A DNA stretch of 64,000 nucleotides from assembly GCA_903882965.1 (NCBI GenBank), contig CAIRZD010000130.1, positions 1 through 64,000 of the forward strand. The letters are read 5' to 3'. A model generated the notes under the pieces. That model did no database searches, had not been told where the DNA came from, and worked only from the letters and a program-made list of their open reading frames with translations. The DNA is from an uncultured Bacteroidota bacterium (lineage in GTDB: Bacteria; Bacteroidota; Bacteroidia; Chitinophagales; Chitinophagaceae). The position numbers were made by a program, and so were the translations under genes. Shown here in pieces: positions 56,202 through 64,000 of this stretch (its first letter is position 1; every line of letters begins with the position of its first letter).

Positions 56202-57962
56202 ATGAAGAAATTTTATTTTTTATCCCTATTGTGCTGCTTGAGTTTTGTAACATTTGCACAAAGTACAGTAACGATATATGCTACCGGCCTTACAGGGTCA
56301 TACACAACCGGAACTGCAAGTAGTTTTGGGACACGGACAGACGGTAACATTGTAACATCTGGAACTACCTTCAGAGGGTATGCTGTTTTTGACCTCAGCT
56401 CTATTCCTGTGGGAGCAACGATAACGGGTGTTGTTATTGGCTTCAATGTAAGCGGTTATGGTGGTGGTGGTGCGCCATCGGGTTGGAATACTTATGGCTA
56501 TGCAAGCGATCTTTCTACGGTGACCACTGCGGCTACGCTTTTTGCAGATATGGTAGCAGGGACTTCACTTACCACAGCTACTTACGGAACGGCTACCGGT
56601 AACCAGACACTTGCGTCGACAGGGGCATCAACTACTTTTATACAGACCAACTCAGGCAGTAAAGTTTCTATTTGCTGGACCGGCGGGGGAAGTAAAAATT
56701 ATACTATAACCGGGGAAACAGGCACAGCTACAACAACCGGTACCAATGCCCCTTATTTGCAAATCAGTTATACCTGCGCCGGGGTAAGCGGAGTAAGCGC
56801 GTCGGCAACACCAAACCCGATATGTGTTGGTTCGTTATTATCGCTAACCGGTGTTGCGACGGGTGCAACAAGTTATTCATGGTCGGGCCCGGGCCCATAT
56901 ACATCTGCAACACAGAGTCCAACATTTGCTACTACTGCTTCTTCGGGAGGGGTATACACTTTTACTGCGTATAACTCGACCGGTTGCGGTACGCAGGCTA
57001 CGACAGCGGCAGTGACATTAAATGCAACGCCAGTAGCTACGGTTACGACAACCTCTTCTGTGGTGTTTTGTGCGGGACAAAATGTAGTACTTACCGGCAC
57101 CACAGGAGCCGGGTATACTTACCAATGGGATCAATCAGGTGGAATAATCGGGGGGGCAACAAACCAGACATATACGGCATCAAATAGCGGTGGTTATACC
57201 GTTGATATAACAGATCCTTCAACCGGTTGTTCAAGCACATCTACTCCAGTTGTTGTGAATGCTATCCCTGATGCACCACCGCTAACACCTGCGGGTAGTG
57301 CAGGGCTATGTACCGGAAGTGATTTGACGCTGGCAATAAATTTGAGCGGAGTAACTACCGGTATGACTTATCAATGGGCCAGAGGCGGTATACCGATTGC
57401 AGGGGCTAACAGCAGTAATTATACAACAGCTACCGGAGGGAATTATTATTGTATACTTACGCTTCCAACTTGTGTCGATACTACACAAACGACTATAGTA
57501 AATGTCTTATCGTTGCCTACACCAACAGTTAGTTTTAACGGGGCGATATTATCAACATCTTCTGTGTATTCAGGTTACCAGTGGTTTTTGAATTTAGTAG
57601 CAATACCCGGTGCTACTACTTCTACTTATTTCCCCACATCAATAGGCAGTTATCGTGTGAGGGTAACGGATACAAATGGATGTACTAACTACTCGGCTCC
57701 GGACGGGGTAAATTTTTTAGGTGTGGCACAGATAAATGCTGCGGCCATAAAAATATATCCTAACCCGGCTACCCAAATGGTGCATATAACATCTGCTGAA
57801 CCAGTAAGTGCAGTAATATCAAGTGTTGAAGGGAAACAATTGATCAACAGGTCAGCAGCTATTGATATTGATGTGAATGAATTGCCGAGCGGATTATATA
57901 TCATTATGCTATACAATGAAGCAGGTGACCGTGTGTATATTGATAAATTAATTAAAGAATAA
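56202..57962 (+). CDS. PKD-like/Ig-like exported protein with T9SS sorting domain
   Basis: The 586-aa protein has a signal peptide (FYFLSLLCCLSFVTFAQ). Residues about 20-190 form a distinct N-terminal beta-domain (RGYAVFDLSSIPVGATITGVVIGF, then GSKVSICWTGGGSKNYTITGETG, resembling DNRLRE/sialate-binding-like secreted domains). PKD-like units follow (SYSWSGPGPYTSATQSP, YTYQWDQSGGIIGGA, MTYQWARGGIPIAGANS), then YQWFLNLVAIPGATTSTY and a type A tail (IKIYPNPATQMVHI, ending KLIKE). The tail is of the same subgroup as in the 59621-62167 protein. A long hairpin follows the stop. Confidence 0.88.
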   Translation: MKKFYFLSLLCCLSFVTFAQSTVTIYATGLTGSYTTGTASSFGTRTDGNIVTSGTTFRGYAVFDLSSIPVGATITGVVIGFNVSGYGGGGAPSGWNTYGYASDLSTVTTAATLFADMVAGTSLTTATYGTATGNQTLASTGASTTFIQTNSGSKVSICWTGGGSKNYTITGETGTATTTGTNAPYLQISYTCAGVSGVSASATPNPICVGSLLSLTGVATGATSYSWSGPGPYTSATQSPTFATTASSGGVYTFTAYNSTGCGTQATTAAVTLNATPVATVTTTSSVVFCAGQNVVLTGTTGAGYTYQWDQSGGIIGGATNQTYTASNSGGYTVDITDPSTGCSSTSTPVVVNAIPDAPPLTPAGSAGLCTGSDLTLAINLSGVTTGMTYQWARGGIPIAGANSSNYTTATGGNYYCILTLPTCVDTTQTTIVNVLSLPTPTVSFNGAILSTSSVYSGYQWFLNLVAIPGATTSTYFPTSIGSYRVRVTDTNGCTNYSAPDGVNFLGVAQINAAAIKIYPNPATQMVHITSAEPVSAVISSVEGKQLINRSAAIDIDVNELPSGLYIIMLYNEAGDRVYIDKLIKE

Positions 57963-57967
57963 ATGGC

Positions 57968-58004
57968 CTTCAATAAGCAACTACAATGTAGTTGCCTATT
58001 GAAG
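57968..58004. terminator. Long hairpin after the T9SS gene
   Basis: CTTCAATAAGCAACTAC and GTAGTTGCCTATTGAAG pair over AAT, giving a 17-bp stem with at most one mismatch. It is followed by ATAAAAATT, so it resembles a terminator with a weak U-run. Confidence 0.75.
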
Positions 58005-58215
58005 ATAAAAATTACTTCTGCCGCCATTTTTCAGTCATGGTTTGGGCTGTATCATTCATTAATTGCCACACTTTTTTTACATAGCGAGGGTATTATTCAA
58101 ATCCGCTAATAATAGTAACTGAGTCATTTTCATAATGCTTGTTATTGGATATAAAGGTTTGCTAAACCTTTATACATCCTAATGTAATTAGTATGCTTTT
58201 TATTATTTTTGAATT

Positions 58216-59418
58216 ATGCTAAAGCGTTTATTGATCATTTTGCTTGCGATTGGGGGCTATATGTCTGTTTGTGCGCAGGTTAGTGATACAACAGCAGTAC
58301 AAAATAAAAGCCATTTACGTATAAGCTTACTTACCTGTAGCCTCGGAGAAGAGGTATGGGAAACATTCGGGCATAGCTGCATCCGAATTATAGACAGTAC
58401 TAAAAGCGGACGGGAAAGAGATGTAGTATATAATTATGGATTTTTAGAATCTTCTGAAGATAATACTGTGATGCATCAATTCCTGACCAGCCGTGTACTG
58501 GTTTTTTTGGCGACTAATACCTACGCTGAATTTAATTATCAGTATGGGAATGAGGGAAGAGAAGTAGATGAGCAAGTTTTTTTATTGGATGACACGGAAA
58601 AGCAGGCTATAGTTTCTTTTTTGAAAAATAATGCTCGCAAAGAAAACAGGTATTATGAATATGATGCCGGTTATGACAATTGTTCTACCCGTATCCTGGG
58701 CATATTTGTAAAAACATTTGGTAATCGTTTTGTGCCCGGGCAAGTGATACCAAAAGGTTCCCGCCTGACATACCGGGATCTGACAAGCCGGTATGGCCCA
58801 CAGAAAATACAAGGAAAATATTGGTTTGCACTTGGGATGAAAATTTTTTTCGGTATCAGTTCTGACCGGAAACCGAGTAACACAGAGGCTATGTACCTTT
58901 CTGAATTTTTAAGTGATGGTATGGCAGGGGCAACTCTTGATGGCAAAAAGCTATGCGATAATAAAGCAACTATATTAGAAAACAAGATAACCTGGCCCGA
59001 AACAACTGATGAACCTTTTATTGTTTTCTTAATTATCGCCATTATTACTATCGTAGGTTTTTTTGTAAAGAGATTGCGTATTTTGAGCAATGTAGTGAGT
59101 GTTTTGGTTTTATTTTCATCCGGCATATTAGGCTGTTACCTGCTGTATATCGGGGTTATGGATTGTGAGCCGGGATGGAAAAATAATTTCAATATTTTAT
59201 GGGCTTTACCCACTAATCTTATTATTCCTTTTTTGGGGCCCAGAGTCAAGGCAAAGTATGCTATCGTAGGTATGTCTTTTATAGGTGTATCGCTTATACT
59301 GGATGTATTTAGAGTGCAGGAACTTCCTTTGCTTGAAATAGCACCATTGCTGCTGACATTGCTATTTATCTTTGGTCAAATGTATCAAAAAAGTACCTTG
59401 AAAATCAAATCTTCCTAA
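58216..59418 (+). CDS. DUF4105/Lnb-like integral membrane protein
   Basis: The 400-aa protein has a signal peptide (LLIILLAIGGYMSVCAQ). Residues about 25-260 are the DUF4105 domain: LGEEVWETFGHSCIRI with the His/Ser/Cys cluster near 52-55, YGFLES, and YDAGYDNCSTRI near 154 with the conserved Cys. The C-terminal third has about five transmembrane helices (FLIIAIITIVGFFV and so on). This architecture is that of Lnb, reported as the lipoprotein N-acyltransferase of Bacteroides; assignment here rests on domain layout and these His/Cys motifs. It would complete lipoprotein maturation in the periplasm. Confidence 0.75.
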   Translation: MLKRLLIILLAIGGYMSVCAQVSDTTAVQNKSHLRISLLTCSLGEEVWETFGHSCIRIIDSTKSGRERDVVYNYGFLESSEDNTVMHQFLTSRVLVFLATNTYAEFNYQYGNEGREVDEQVFLLDDTEKQAIVSFLKNNARKENRYYEYDAGYDNCSTRILGIFVKTFGNRFVPGQVIPKGSRLTYRDLTSRYGPQKIQGKYWFALGMKIFFGISSDRKPSNTEAMYLSEFLSDGMAGATLDGKKLCDNKATILENKITWPETTDEPFIVFLIIAIITIVGFFVKRLRILSNVVSVLVLFSSGILGCYLLYIGVMDCEPGWKNNFNILWALPTNLIIPFLGPRVKAKYAIVGMSFIGVSLILDVFRVQELPLLEIAPLLLTLLFIFGQMYQKSTLKIKSS

Positions 59419-59534
59419 TAATTACAAAACAGTTCCAATGTCGGTGTATTTATAACTTTCAGTTAATCTTTTTATTATTCTGAAAACCGGTCAATTGCAA
59501 TACCTACAAGGGGTTAAAATATTTTGATAAATAA

Positions 59535-59566
59535 GTTGTGTATTTCCTCATTTTTTTATATCTTTA
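59535..59566 (+). promoter_or_regulatory. Candidate promoter of the 848-aa gene
   Basis: TTG at 59536-59538, a 20-nt spacer and TATCTTTA (59559-59566) fit the Bacteroidota -33/-7 pattern at 7 of 8 -7 positions, with a 54-nt leader before the ATG at 59621. Confidence 0.35.
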
Positions 59567-59620
59567 GCATTACTTGTAACAATATTTTTTATTAATATAA
59601 TTAATCCTAAAACGAGACAA

Positions 59621-62167
59621 ATGAGCAATTTTACTTCATCCAGCTCTGTACCCTCTAAATATGCATATGCAAGAGTATGTAGGGTAGTAAGCCTAATTTA
59701 TTCGGCTCTTGCAGGCAAAAAACAAATACGGTTTGTAATGGCCGGCTTGTTGTTTTTATTGGTAAGCAGTATGGGCAATAAAGCATTTGCATTTGGAACA
59801 ACATATTATTACCCAACCTCTGTTACTGCAGGCGGCGGCGGTACTTATTGCGTAGGTAGCACCGCAACAGGATTGACTGGTACAATTAACGATGGAAGTT
59901 CCACTGCTACAGGGGGGACAAGTTCTACCGTTACATGGACATGGTATTACAACACTACGGGAGCTACCGGCACCACTGCGGGTGCGACATCCGTTTTAAC
60001 CGGGGGGCCTTATACCGCAGGTAGTGGAAGTACATCCGCTCCGCTTCCATCGGCAAATATTTCTACTGCTACTCCAGGTACTTATTATTACTTCCTTTGT
60101 GTGAACTATGCGGGGGGTACTTATGGTAGTGGATCTTTGTTTTCGAACTTAATTACTGTAACCGTTAATTCCACGCTGCCAATTACGGGCACTACAACGA
60201 TTTGCCAGGGTTCTACTACTACGTTAGGTGACGCTACTCCGGGAGGGACGTGGAGCAGCACCGTACCCGGCGTGGCGACGGTTACTAGCGGTGGTGGTTT
60301 AGTCACGGGTATTTCCGGTGGGTTGACGAGTATCGTTTACAGTGCCGGTTGTGGCGCTCCGGCAACTATCACTGTATCAGTAACTGCAATTCCATCGGCT
60401 ATTACCGGTCCAGGTGCTGTCTGTATAGGAAACACGATCACGTTGTCAGATAGCCCATTCGGTGCGTGGGGGAGTTCAAATACCTCAGTTGCTACTGTTG
60501 CTCCTACCACAGGTGTAGTATCGGGGTTAACAAGTGGTACAACCAATATAACCTACAGCAATGGCTGTGGCACACCCGCGTCAACGATAATTACTGTTAA
60601 TCCACTACCACCAAGTATTACCGGACCAGATAGTTTGTGCCCAGGTGGTGCTACTATCACGTTAAATGATGCAACGACAGGTGGTACATGGTCTAGTTCG
60701 ATGCCTACTGTTGCTGCCGCAGGCCTTGTTACCGGAGTAATAACCAGTGGCCTATCAGGTACTACAACGATCACTTATACATCGCCGTTAACCTGCATTA
60801 CGACTAAAGTGGTAACAGTAGAACCATTACCCGCACCAATAGGAGGGATACTCCATGAGTGTGCAGGTACGCAGGTTACTTTGACAAATACTACTATTGG
60901 TGGGACATGGGTAAGCAGTACCCCTCCGGTAGCCAGCATTGATACTAATAGCGGGCTTGTGACCGGCGTATCGGGTGGAACAACTGTGATCACTTATATT
61001 ACTGCCTGTGGTTCTATCACAGCCATAGATACATCAATTGCCGCTCCTGATCCGATAGTAGGGAATGGCAGCGTATGTCTTGGCAGCGCTACTACTTTTG
61101 CAGATATACCAACAGGCGGTACCTGGACTAGCAGTACACCAGGAACAGCATCAGTACTTTCGGGATCAGGTGTGATAACTGGAGTAACTGTGGGAACGGC
61201 AACTATTACTTATACTATTCCTCCGGGATGCTCTGCGATAAAATCGGTAAATGTAGTGGCATTACCCCCGGCAATAAGTGGTGTTAAACACACTTGCATT
61301 GGTATGACAACCACTTTAAATGATGCATTTACAGGCGGGACATGGAGTAGTTTACAAACTTACGTAGCCAGCGTAAATGATGCAAGCGGTATTGTAACCG
61401 GAGTAACGGCAGATACTGCTAATATTGTTTATACTGATGCCGCAGGCTGTAAGACCAGCACAACTGTGACCGTAAACCCATCACCGGATTCAATAGTCAC
61501 CGGGTTTATTGCTAACTGCAGCTCAACGATGGATACTATGTATGATGCTACTCCAGGAGGCGCATGGAGTAGCGGTGCCACTGCGGTTGCGACGATAAGT
61601 GCTGCAGGTGTTGTTACAACACTTACAGGGGGAACAGCAATTATCACTTATAAATTACCTACCGGCTGTTTGGTAAGTAAATCATTTAGTGTGCATCCGC
61701 TTCCTTCACCAATTGTAACCTGGGATTGGGCTACGAATACATTTTTCACGAATAATATTTATGTAACCTACCAATGGTATGATTCTATCCAAGGACAAAT
61801 TAACGGAGCAAATGCTTTCCAGACAGCGGCTTTATATAATGGATATTACTGGGTAGTAGTAACAGATACCAATGGATGCACGGCTGCGTCAGGGCATGTT
61901 CATTACAATACAAATATGACCGGAGTGCCGACAGTCAATAGTGGTACAGTTTTGCGTATTTATCCTAATCCGGCGAATGGGGTTGTTTATATAGAATCGG
62001 GGATACGGGTACGTGCTGTGATTAGGGGAATAGATGGGAAAACGGAGCTGGAGGAAGTAGATGCCAAGCAGCTTGATATAAGCAGGTTGGCAAACGGGAT
62101 ATATTTCATTTCGCTGTATGCAGATAGCGGGCAGCGATTGATTGTGGAGAAGCTTATAAAACAATAG
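59621..62167 (+). CDS. Ig-like repeat protein with T9SS sorting domain
   Basis: The 848-aa protein has an unusual start: the hydrophobic signal (FVMAGLLFLLVSSMGNKAFA) begins only at about residue 38 after a polar/basic leader. ATG 59738, immediately before AGLLFLL, would give a shorter form but lacks the basic region. After a first beta-domain (VTWTWYYNTTGATGTT) come seven or eight BIG2-type modules (GGTWSSTVPG, GGTWSSSMPT, GGTWVSSTPP, GGTWTSSTPG, GGTWSSLQTY, GGAWSSGATA). A PKD-like unit (YVTYQWYDSIQGQING) and a type A tail (LRIYPNPANGVVYIE, ending KLIKQ) close it. It is followed by a perfect 18-bp hairpin. Confidence 0.9.
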   Translation: MSNFTSSSSVPSKYAYARVCRVVSLIYSALAGKKQIRFVMAGLLFLLVSSMGNKAFAFGTTYYYPTSVTAGGGGTYCVGSTATGLTGTINDGSSTATGGTSSTVTWTWYYNTTGATGTTAGATSVLTGGPYTAGSGSTSAPLPSANISTATPGTYYYFLCVNYAGGTYGSGSLFSNLITVTVNSTLPITGTTTICQGSTTTLGDATPGGTWSSTVPGVATVTSGGGLVTGISGGLTSIVYSAGCGAPATITVSVTAIPSAITGPGAVCIGNTITLSDSPFGAWGSSNTSVATVAPTTGVVSGLTSGTTNITYSNGCGTPASTIITVNPLPPSITGPDSLCPGGATITLNDATTGGTWSSSMPTVAAAGLVTGVITSGLSGTTTITYTSPLTCITTKVVTVEPLPAPIGGILHECAGTQVTLTNTTIGGTWVSSTPPVASIDTNSGLVTGVSGGTTVITYITACGSITAIDTSIAAPDPIVGNGSVCLGSATTFADIPTGGTWTSSTPGTASVLSGSGVITGVTVGTATITYTIPPGCSAIKSVNVVALPPAISGVKHTCIGMTTTLNDAFTGGTWSSLQTYVASVNDASGIVTGVTADTANIVYTDAAGCKTSTTVTVNPSPDSIVTGFIANCSSTMDTMYDATPGGAWSSGATAVATISAAGVVTTLTGGTAIITYKLPTGCLVSKSFSVHPLPSPIVTWDWATNTFFTNNIYVTYQWYDSIQGQINGANAFQTAALYNGYYWVVVTDTNGCTAASGHVHYNTNMTGVPTVNSGTVLRIYPNPANGVVYIESGIRVRAVIRGIDGKTELEEVDAKQLDISRLANGIYFISLYADSGQRLIVEKLIKQ

Positions 62168-62177
62168 TATATAAAAG

Positions 62178-62215
62178 CACTAGCTTGAATTCTGAGATCA
62201 GAATTCAAGCTAGTG
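62178..62215. terminator. Perfect 18-bp hairpin after the 848-aa gene
   Basis: CACTAGCTTGAATTCTGA and TCAGAATTCAAGCTAGTG pair perfectly around a 2-nt GA centre (so a few inner pairs open as the loop), followed by TTGGATTTTG. It is probably a terminator, although the U-run is imperfect. Confidence 0.8.
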
Positions 62216-62262
62216 TTGGATTTTGTTAAAAGGGTACAAATTAATTTAGTTATTTAGCATTT

Positions 62263-64000
62263 ATGAAGAAAATATATTTACTGATTATTTTTTGTTGTTT
62301 GAGTATTTCCGGTTTCTCAGTTTGTGTTACCCCTCCTACGGCTATCACCGGGCCTACTTCTGTATGTGCCGGTAATTCAATAAACTTAACAGATGGTGTC
62401 GCGGGTGGTGTATGGTCCAGTACTAATGGTAGCGGCACCGGCACTGTAGGATCTACATCAGGTATTGTGAATGGTATTTCTGCAGGTACTATTACTATTT
62501 CGTATACAACCGCCGGATGCACTCCTGCAACTTATGTTGTTACGGTTAATGCTTATCCGAGCGCAATCACCGGGCCCGCCACAACAGTATGTGTTGGCGG
62601 CACATTATCATTAACTGATGTTACGACAGGAGGAATTTGGGGTAGTACTTTTACCACAACTGCGACGGTTGACCCGACCGGAGTTGTTACCGGGAATGGT
62701 GCCGGACCAGTAACAATATCATATAATGTGGCGGGATGTGCGGTGACTTATCCAGTGACAGTTAACCCCATACCCATGGCCGTTACGGGGCCTAGTTCGG
62801 TATGCATCGGTCATACTATTTTGTTATCCGATATTTCGCCCGGTGGTACATGGAGTAGCAGTACCCCTGCCGTAGCAAGCGTAGGATCAAACACAGGCAT
62901 TGTGACCGGAGTAGCCTCCGGTGCAACTTATATTACTTACACGTATACTGCTACCGGTTGTTATGCAGCAGCAGTTTTGGAAAATGTAAATACTAATCCG
63001 GCAGCGATATCGGGAGCAACATCTGTGTGCCAGGGTGATTCAACAATATTAAGCGATATTAGTGGCGGCGGCACGTGGAGTTCTTCAAATCCACCAATTG
63101 CATCCATTGGTTCATCAACCGGTGTTGTGACGGGGGGGAGCTTGCTAGGGACTACGACTATTACATATACGTACATTACAACCGGCTGTTTTGTAACCCA
63201 GACGATGAGCGTAAATGCAAACCCTGCTGTTATTACCGGGTCGGGTTTAGTATGTGTTGGGGGTACTATTACATTGTCAGATCTAACGCCTGGAGGTACC
63301 TGGAGCAGTGCTGAATTCTGGGTAGCGTCTGTTGGGTCCACAGGTGTTGTTACCGGCCTTACCGGCGGTGCGACCAGCACGATATCTTATACCATAGCAA
63401 ATGGCTGCTTCACTACTTATATCGATAGTGTAATAACACCACCATCAATGATAACAGGCGATACCACTTTATGTGTAGGTTACGCCACCACATTCTTAGA
63501 TTCTATAAGTGGTGGGACATGGAGCAGCAGTGCGCCGGGAAGTGCGTATTTTGCCTCCCCTTCATCGGGTGTTATTACTGCAACAGCTCCCGGGGTTGTT
63601 ACTGTAACTTATAGTGTGACGATGTGTCCATCTGTTTCGCATAACGTAACAGTAAATCCTGTACCTGCAACTATTACCGGTGCAAGCAGTTTGTGTGATA
63701 GTGTGCATTCTTATTTATATGATCTTACTCCCGGTGGTTTATGGACCAGTAGTGATTCAACGCATGCCAGAGTAGTTTCGTATCCCGATACAGGTGTTGC
63801 CGTAGGGGTATCACTTGGCACAGCAGTTATCAGCTATACCCTGCCAACCGGATGTTTTGTTGTATTACCGGTAACGGTTAATCCGCTGGCGCCGCCAATT
63901 GCCGGTACGGATACTATTTGTTCTACCGGCTCTACGTGGCTTACTGATATAGTAGGTGGTGGTACATGGACCAGTAGTAATATGGCCGTGGCAACGATAA
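62263..64000 (+). CDS. Ig-like repeat protein, 3' partial (absent from the ORF track)
   Basis: ATG 62263 opens MKKIYLLIIFCCLSISGFSV, a normal signal peptide, and the frame stays open to the last base (579 complete codons plus one base). The mature part consists of eight or nine BIG2-type modules of about 65 aa, each with the VC.G...L.D...GG.WSS core and a C near the end (GGVWSSTNGS, GGTWSSSTPA, GGTWSSSNPP, GGTWSSAEFW, GGTWSSSAPG, GGLWTSSDST, GGTWTSSNMA). A T9SS tail is expected beyond the window. The track missed it because no stop codon lies inside the window. Confidence 0.92.
   Translation, partial: MKKIYLLIIFCCLSISGFSVCVTPPTAITGPTSVCAGNSINLTDGVAGGVWSSTNGSGTGTVGSTSGIVNGISAGTITISYTTAGCTPATYVVTVNAYPSAITGPATTVCVGGTLSLTDVTTGGIWGSTFTTTATVDPTGVVTGNGAGPVTISYNVAGCAVTYPVTVNPIPMAVTGPSSVCIGHTILLSDISPGGTWSSSTPAVASVGSNTGIVTGVASGATYITYTYTATGCYAAAVLENVNTNPAAISGATSVCQGDSTILSDISGGGTWSSSNPPIASIGSSTGVVTGGSLLGTTTITYTYITTGCFVTQTMSVNANPAVITGSGLVCVGGTITLSDLTPGGTWSSAEFWVASVGSTGVVTGLTGGATSTISYTIANGCFTTYIDSVITPPSMITGDTTLCVGYATTFLDSISGGTWSSSAPGSAYFASPSSGVITATAPGVVTVTYSVTMCPSVSHNVTVNPVPATITGASSLCDSVHSYLYDLTPGGLWTSSDSTHARVVSYPDTGVAVGVSLGTAVISYTLPTGCFVVLPVTVNPLAPPIAGTDTICSTGSTWLTDIVGGGTWTSSNMAVATI

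Noticed and set aside
62163-62262. A mobile-element end suggested by the perfect 18-bp inverted repeat.
   Set aside because: It is a compact hairpin with a 2-nt centre directly after a stop codon, with no transposase or target-site duplication; a terminator explains it better.

Overview
The window looks like a chromosomal segment of a Bacteroidota bacterium, most probably from the Chitinophagaceae/Sphingobacteriales side of the phylum. This is inferred from several things together: many secreted proteins ending in type IX secretion (T9SS) C-terminal sorting domains, Bacteroidota-type families (DUF4836, DUF3127, DUF2795, DUF4105/Lnb-like), -7 promoter boxes of the TAnnTTTG form, and the lack of clear Shine-Dalgarno sites. 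Species cannot be named from the sequence alone.

Layout. 1-13746: the 3' part of a giant (at least 4581 aa) secreted protein with about 50 bacterial Ig-like (BIG2-type) modules and a T9SS tail. 13846-16811: a ppk1-ppx polyphosphate operon (minus strand). 17294-18279: a DHFR/RibD-like reductase and a tiny exported Lys/Ala-rich protein. 19003-21110: a methyltransferase, a beta-ketoacyl-synthase-like protein without the active-site Cys, and an S4 RNA-binding protein, as one plus-strand unit. 21104-24610: two lipoproteins and a DUF3127 single-strand-binding-like protein. 24720-24797: tRNA-His. 24979-28726: poorly characterised exported proteins and an XRE regulator. 28864-31002: a second Ig-like T9SS protein. 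31076-33081: groES-groEL. 33343-42852: mixed housekeeping and envelope genes (peroxiredoxin, T9SS cargo, TylF-like methyltransferase, LOG-family hydrolase, LolD-like ATPase, purL, folB, a haem-motif/YncE-like lipoprotein, another lipoprotein). 43195-53361: a 3388-aa T9SS protein whose sequence predicts five IPT-plus-seven-bladed beta-propeller modules, then Ig-like modules, a six-repeat NHL propeller and a sorting tail. 53471-59418: a BamA/TamA-like outer-membrane protein, NAD kinase, another T9SS cargo and an Lnb-like (DUF4105) membrane protein. 59621-64000: two further Ig-like proteins; the last is cut by the window end and is absent from the supplied ORF track.

How it fits together. Seven genes encode large exported proteins, six of them with a visible T9SS tail (the seventh runs off the window). 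They share Ig-like/PKD-like modules, and their tails fall into two or three sequence groups. Together they read as a locus of surface or released adhesin-like proteins that has grown by tandem and segmental duplication. DNA-level traces of that process are visible: 243-bp tandem repeats at the left edge, a colinear block of about 2 kb duplicated 6.59 kb apart, and a 103-bp perfectly identical patch shared by propeller modules 2 and 4 but not 3. The remaining genes are ordinary core metabolism, proteostasis and envelope functions. I see no CRISPR array, transposase, prophage or replication origin.
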